DNA of 64,000 nucleotides, from the NCBI RefSeq assembly GCF_022690685.1, contig NZ_JALCYY010000001.1, forward strand, positions 62,001 through 126,000. The letters are read 5' to 3'. Source of the stretch: Anaeromyxobacter terrae. Lineage in GTDB: Bacteria; Myxococcota; Myxococcia; Myxococcales; Anaeromyxobacteraceae. The number at the start of each line of letters is the position of its first letter. Within the stretch, counting starts at the first letter, position 1. Shown in pieces: positions 60,282 to 64,000 of the stretch. The notes beneath the pieces were generated by a model. That model had not been told where the DNA came from, did not search any database, and was given only the letters and a program-made list of their open reading frames with translations. A program made the translations under genes and the position numbers.

Positions 60282-61238
60282 ATGCGCCTCGACCCCGCCC
60301 GCGAGATCGCCCCCGGCGTCGTCCTCCTCGACTCGGGCTACGTCCGCCCGAAGCTCGCCGCCTGCTACGTCGTCCGGGGCGGCGCGTCCGCCGCCGTGAT
60401 CGAGACCGCCGCCTCCTCGTCCGTGCCGCGCATCCTCGAGGCGCTCGCGGCGTTCCGCATCGCGCCCGCGGACGTCTCGCACGTCGTCGTCACGCACGTG
60501 CACCTCGACCACGCGGGCGGCGCGGGGAAGCTCATGGAGGCGCTCCCGCGCGCGACGCTCGTCGCGCACCCGCGCGGCGCGCGCCACCTCGTCGACCCGT
60601 CGAAGCTCATCGCCGGCACCGCCGAGGTCTACGGCGAGGCGCGCTTCCGGGAGCTCTACGGCGACATCCCGCCCATCCCGGCGGCGCGGGTCGTCGAGGC
60701 GCCGGACGGCTACGAGGTGGATCTCGGCGGCCGCGTGCTGCGCATGCTCGACGCGCCCGGTCACGCGAAGCACCACCTCGTGGTGCACGATCCGACGACG
60801 CGCGGCTTCTTCACCGGGGACGCGTTCGGCCTCTCCTACCGCGAGGCCGACTCGGCGAAGGGGCCGCTCGTCTTCCCGACCACGACCCCGGTGCAGCTCG
60901 ATCCGGCCGCGCTGCGCCGGACGGTGGAGCGCATGCTCGCCGAGAATCCCGAGCGCATGTACCTCACCCACTTCGGCATGCTCGAGGGGGAGATCCCGCG
61001 CGCCGCCGCCCAGCTTCTCGAGGGCCTCGACGAGCACCTGCGGCTCGCGCGCGCCGCGCCCTCCGGGCCGGGGCGTCACGCCGCCCTGCGCGAGGCGCTC
61101 GCGGGCCAGCTCCTCCGCGGCCTCGCCGCGCACGGCGCGCCGCTCGGCCGCGAGGAGGCGCTCGCGGTGTACGGGGTCGATCTCGACCTCAACGCGCAGG
61201 GGCTCGAGGTCTGGCTGGACGCGGGCGGGAACGCCTAG
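60282..61238 (+). CDS. MBL-fold metallo-hydrolase
   Basis: The product has 318 residues. The binuclear metal site is marked by VVTHVHLDHAGGAG, HPRG, LDAPGHAKHHLVV, FFTGDAFGLSY and YLTHFGMLEG. It resembles glyoxalase II-like and related thioesterase hydrolases, with a helical C-terminal extension (about residues 245-318). It is cytosolic. The substrate cannot be named. Confidence 0.88.
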   Translation: MRLDPAREIAPGVVLLDSGYVRPKLAACYVVRGGASAAVIETAASSSVPRILEALAAFRIAPADVSHVVVTHVHLDHAGGAGKLMEALPRATLVAHPRGARHLVDPSKLIAGTAEVYGEARFRELYGDIPPIPAARVVEAPDGYEVDLGGRVLRMLDAPGHAKHHLVVHDPTTRGFFTGDAFGLSYREADSAKGPLVFPTTTPVQLDPAALRRTVERMLAENPERMYLTHFGMLEGEIPRAAAQLLEGLDEHLRLARAAPSGPGRHAALREALAGQLLRGLAAHGAPLGREEALAVYGVDLDLNAQGLEVWLDAGGNA

Positions 61239-61367
61239 CACTCCGGGCCGCGAGCAAACGGACGTCTCTCGTTCGCGCGCGTCGCGTCGGATTCTCGCGC
61301 ACATCGAGCGACGTGGTGCGCTCTCGAGTACCTGGCCGCACGTCTCCCCACGGTGCGTTGGAGGGTT

Positions 61368-61394
61368 TTGACGCCTCCTGACCCTGGGTACAGT
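61368..61394 (+). promoter_or_regulatory. Weak promoter candidate for the Ig-repeat metalloprotease
   Basis: TTGACG (61368-61373) and TACAGT (61389-61394) are separated by only 15 bases, shorter than optimal, about 145 bases upstream of the ATG at 61538. Confidence 0.3.
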
Positions 61395-61537
61395 GTCACC
61401 CGGTCAAGGTTCACGGGCGGCCGCCAGGGCGATCCTCCGATCGGTCGAGCTTCCCGCGCAGTGGGGACCGCTCCTTGTCTCGTGCGGTCCTCGAACGCTC
61501 CACCGATGGGCAGCCCCGCGCTGCAGGAGGCAACACG

Positions 61538-63631
61538 ATGACGAAGCCGTGCCCCGGTCCGATGCGGAGCGCGCTGCTCCTCGCCGGGATCGTCGCCCTC
61601 GCCGCGTGCGGCGGGGAGGCCGCCGCTCCCGCCCAGCAGACGAGCGAGGTCCGTGCCTGCAACGGGCGCAACAAGGACTGCGTCGCGCCCTCGCTGTCGG
61701 TCACGAGCCCGAACGCGGACGCATCGGTGAGCGGCACGGTAGCCGTCGCGGGCACGGCCGCGGACGACGTGGCGGTGAGCAAGGTCGAGGTCGCGGTGGA
61801 CGCCGGCGCGTTCCAGGTCGCCTCCGGGACCACGAGCTGGTCGTTCCCGCTCGACACGCGCGCCCTTCCCGACGGTGCCCACGCGCTCGCGGTCCGCGCG
61901 ACGGATGGGGCTGGCAACCGGACGACGACGAGCGTTCCGTTCACGTCCACCAACGCGGTGTCGTCGCCCACGACGCCGCCCCCGAACGCGCCGCCGAGCG
62001 TCTGGATCGACGCGCCGGCGAGCGGGGCCACCGTCTCCGGCTCCATCGCGGTCTCCGGTCGGGCGTCGGACGACGCCGGCGTCGCGCGCGTGGAGCTGAG
62101 CGTGGACGGCGGCGCGTGGACGCTGGCGAGCGGCACGAGCGCGTGGAGCTCCTCCGTCGACACGCTGACGCTCGCGAACGGGACGCACACGATCGCGGCG
62201 CGCGCCACGGACTCCGCGGGGGCCCAGACGACCACGAGCGTGTCGCTGTCGGTGTCGAACGCGCCGCCGCCCGCCGGGCTCGCGGTGGCGATCACCGCGC
62301 CCTCGAACGGCGCCACCGTGAGCGGGAAGGTGACGGTGACCGGGACGTCGGCCGGCGCGAGCCGCGTCCAGGTCCGGTTCGACGCGATGGCCTACCTCGA
62401 CGTTCCTCCCGGCCCGACGTGGAGCTACACCTTCGACTCGGTGGCGCTCGCCAACGGCGCGCACACGCTCGTCGCGCGGGCGCTCGACGCGTCGGGCACC
62501 GCGGTGACGACGCAGATCGGCTTCACGACCTCCAACGTGAACACGCCGCCGAACGTGGTGTTCGCAGCGCCCGCGGCCGGCTCGAACGTGTCCGGCCTGG
62601 TCGAGGTGAGTGGCTTCATGAGCGACCTGAACGGCGCCGGCCAGGTGCAGCTCTCGGTCGACGGCGGCGCGTACGTGTACACGACGGGATTCGGACGCTT
62701 CACGTACGACCTCGACACCTCGAAGCTGACGAACGGAACGCACACCCTCGTGGCCCTCGCCACGGATGACCTCGGGGCGACCTCGACCGCGACGCGTTCG
62801 TTCGTGGTCTCCAACTCGGACGTCGTCGCGCCCAGGGTGACCGTCACCTCGCCTGCATCGGCGGCGACCGTCTCGGGGACGCTCACCGTCACCGGGACGG
62901 CCTCGGACAACATCGGGCTGGCGCGGGTCGAGGTGAAGGAGAGCAACGCCGCGTACAGCGCCGCGACGGGGACGTCCGGGTGGAGCTTGTCCCTCGACAC
63001 GCGTGGCCTCTCGAACGGGTCCCACACGTTCGTCGCGCGCGCCGTGGACACGACCGGGAACGTCGCGACCACGTCCTTCACGGTGACCGTCGCGAACGGC
63101 TACTCGAAGGAGTCGCTCGTGACTCCGGAGGGCATCCACATCTACGTCGACAGCGCGTCCGGCTTCAGCGCGGCGGAGGTGTACCGCATCCTGAAGGACA
63201 ACGCGCGTGATCTGGCGCTCGTCGGCCCCACGCTCACGGTGCGCGTCGGCGATGGAACGGGCAGCAGCGAGCAGACGAGCTGCTCCTCGACGAACGGATG
63301 CAGCGCGATCATCAATCTCGACGGAGGACCGACGTCCGGGTTCAGCAGGCGCCCCGACGAGGTGATCGCGCACGAGTACGGACACGCCTGGTCGCTCTAC
63401 CACCTCAACGTCACGCACGCGGGCGATTGGTCTGCGTACCTCGTGGCCCGCGGCCTCGACGCGGATCCCAGGCTCGACAGCGTCTACCCGACGTTCGACC
63501 GCAGGGAGGACATCGCCGAGGACTACCGCGAGCTGTTCGGCAGCGCCTCGGCCCGTGGCTGGGCAAACCGCATGCTCGCGCACCCGCTCACGGTGCCGGG
63601 CCTGCAGCAGTTCCTCGCGACCGGCTGGTGA
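61538..63631 (+). CDS. Ig-repeat lipoprotein with C-terminal HExxH metallopeptidase
   Basis: The product has 697 residues. The ATG at 61538 has GGAGG upstream and gives a signal with lipobox LAACGGE. About five Ig-like repeats follow, each with a pattern like SGTVAVAGTAADDVAVSKVE and LPDGAHALAVRATDGAGN. The last 170 residues form a separate domain: GIHIYVDSASGFSAAEVYRI, an AIINLDGG strand, and VIAHEYGHAWSLYH (HExxH zinc site). A downstream EDIAEDYRELFG could supply the third ligand. A secreted or surface zinc protease with adhesive repeats is inferred. Repeat style and layout mirror the subtilase at 21953-27058. Confidence 0.85.
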   Translation: MTKPCPGPMRSALLLAGIVALAACGGEAAAPAQQTSEVRACNGRNKDCVAPSLSVTSPNADASVSGTVAVAGTAADDVAVSKVEVAVDAGAFQVASGTTSWSFPLDTRALPDGAHALAVRATDGAGNRTTTSVPFTSTNAVSSPTTPPPNAPPSVWIDAPASGATVSGSIAVSGRASDDAGVARVELSVDGGAWTLASGTSAWSSSVDTLTLANGTHTIAARATDSAGAQTTTSVSLSVSNAPPPAGLAVAITAPSNGATVSGKVTVTGTSAGASRVQVRFDAMAYLDVPPGPTWSYTFDSVALANGAHTLVARALDASGTAVTTQIGFTTSNVNTPPNVVFAAPAAGSNVSGLVEVSGFMSDLNGAGQVQLSVDGGAYVYTTGFGRFTYDLDTSKLTNGTHTLVALATDDLGATSTATRSFVVSNSDVVAPRVTVTSPASAATVSGTLTVTGTASDNIGLARVEVKESNAAYSAATGTSGWSLSLDTRGLSNGSHTFVARAVDTTGNVATTSFTVTVANGYSKESLVTPEGIHIYVDSASGFSAAEVYRILKDNARDLALVGPTLTVRVGDGTGSSEQTSCSSTNGCSAIINLDGGPTSGFSRRPDEVIAHEYGHAWSLYHLNVTHAGDWSAYLVARGLDADPRLDSVYPTFDRREDIAEDYRELFGSASARGWANRMLAHPLTVPGLQQFLATGW

Positions 63632-63651
63632 CGGACTCGCGCGGAAGAGAA

Positions 63652-63682
63652 AGGGGGCGGCGTGCCGGCCGCCCCCTCTTTT
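63652..63682. terminator. Bidirectional intrinsic terminator
   Basis: The stem AGGGGGCGGC (63652-63661) pairs with GCCGCCCCCT (63668-63677) around a 6-nt loop, followed by CTTTT on the plus strand and a T-rich run on the minus strand. It sits between convergent genes. Confidence 0.8.
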
Positions 63683-63704
63683 CAGCCACGTCGCGCGCCG
63701 CCGC

Positions 63705-64000
63705 CTACTTCTTCTGGAGCGCGAGCCCGTTCTCGTTCGAGTCGGTCAGCGTCCCGTTCGCGAACGTCTGGAACTTGTAGTTGACGGTCGTCGGGGCCGG
63801 AACCGGCAGGCCGACGATGCCGTCGGACGTCCCGTACTTCACGCCGACCACGTACCTCTGGTCCTTGACCGCGCCCGCGTACGTGAACGTCGCGTTCGCG
63901 GGGTTCGTGCTCACGATGGTGATCGGGAGGATGTTGCAGTTCAGATCGTACAGGCGGATCTGCGCCTGCTGGATCTGGAACAGCGGAGGCGTCGACGAGT
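63705..64000 (-). CDS. Hypothetical protein, 5' end outside the window
   Basis: Only the last 97 codons are visible. The frame is open to base 64000. Recognisable pieces are FQIQQAQIRLYDLNCNILP, NATFTYAGAVKDQRYVVGVK and YKFQTFANGTLTDSNENGL. The composition (polar, beta-rich, with Thr and Asn) suggests an exported surface protein. There is no assigned family. An internal GTG at 63914 is an unlikely start because sense continues upstream. Confidence 0.6.
   Translation of the reverse strand, partial: SSTPPLFQIQQAQIRLYDLNCNILPITIVSTNPANATFTYAGAVKDQRYVVGVKYGTSDGIVGLPVPAPTTVNYKFQTFANGTLTDSNENGLALQKK

Overview
The window is very GC-rich (about 70% or more by eye). It carries many secreted lipoproteins with FG-GAP, Ig-like, RHS and Cys-rich modules, a complete-looking futalosine menaquinone operon, and a prfA-prmC-murA-hisG block. 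This suggests a myxobacterium, most likely Anaeromyxobacter or a close relative. That assignment is an inference from gene content and base composition; no database search was run.

Layout. 1-5.4 kb: a truncated zinc-ribbon protein, an FG-GAP lipoprotein gene interrupted by one in-frame TGA, and an EmrAB-type efflux pair. 5.6-7.6 kb: a small hypothetical gene followed by frameshifted gene relics, one of which resembles part of an intact gene 13 kb downstream. 7.6-21 kb: a polymorphic-toxin-like locus. It has a lipoprotein, then a giant 3638-residue lipoprotein with Tc/SpvB and RHS architecture whose C-terminal tip looks like an alpha/beta hydrolase, then two small membrane proteins (candidate immunity genes) and a 41-bp direct repeat. 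20.9-28.1 kb: a PpiC-type foldase, a 1701-residue subtilase with Ig-like repeats and a three-copy unnamed module, and a Cys-rich lipoprotein. 28.2-31.4 kb: a lipoprotein, an acetyltransferase, tRNA-Gly(CCC), a SuoX-fold oxidoreductase and a second zinc-ribbon protein. 31.5-35.5 kb: hisG, murA, prmC and prfA on the minus strand. 35.6-38.8 kb: an amidohydrolase and a PAS sensor kinase.

38.9-47.5 kb: an eight-gene minus-strand operon with the mqnL(ubiD), menG, mqnM(ubiX), mqnE, mqnA-mqnC fusion, mqnX, mqnP and GbsR/MarR-type regulator genes. A 16-bp palindrome lies over its predicted promoter. A near-identical palindrome lies over the promoter of the polyprenyl diphosphate synthase gene at 53.5-54.6 kb, which would supply the menaquinone side chain. 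The two sites and the regulator gene at the operon's end suggest a small menaquinone regulon; the regulatory link is inferred.

47.7-64 kb: a small hypothetical gene, a GH5-like lipoprotein, a c-type cytochrome, a CsgG/PEGA/DUF4810/GNA1162 lipoprotein cluster with an SPFH lipoprotein upstream, a palindrome-rich intergenic patch, the polyprenyl synthase, a GT39-type glycosyltransferase, a poly-Gly lipoprotein, truA, asd, a DoxX protein, an MBL-fold hydrolase, an Ig-repeat HExxH metalloprotease, and a partial gene running off the right edge.
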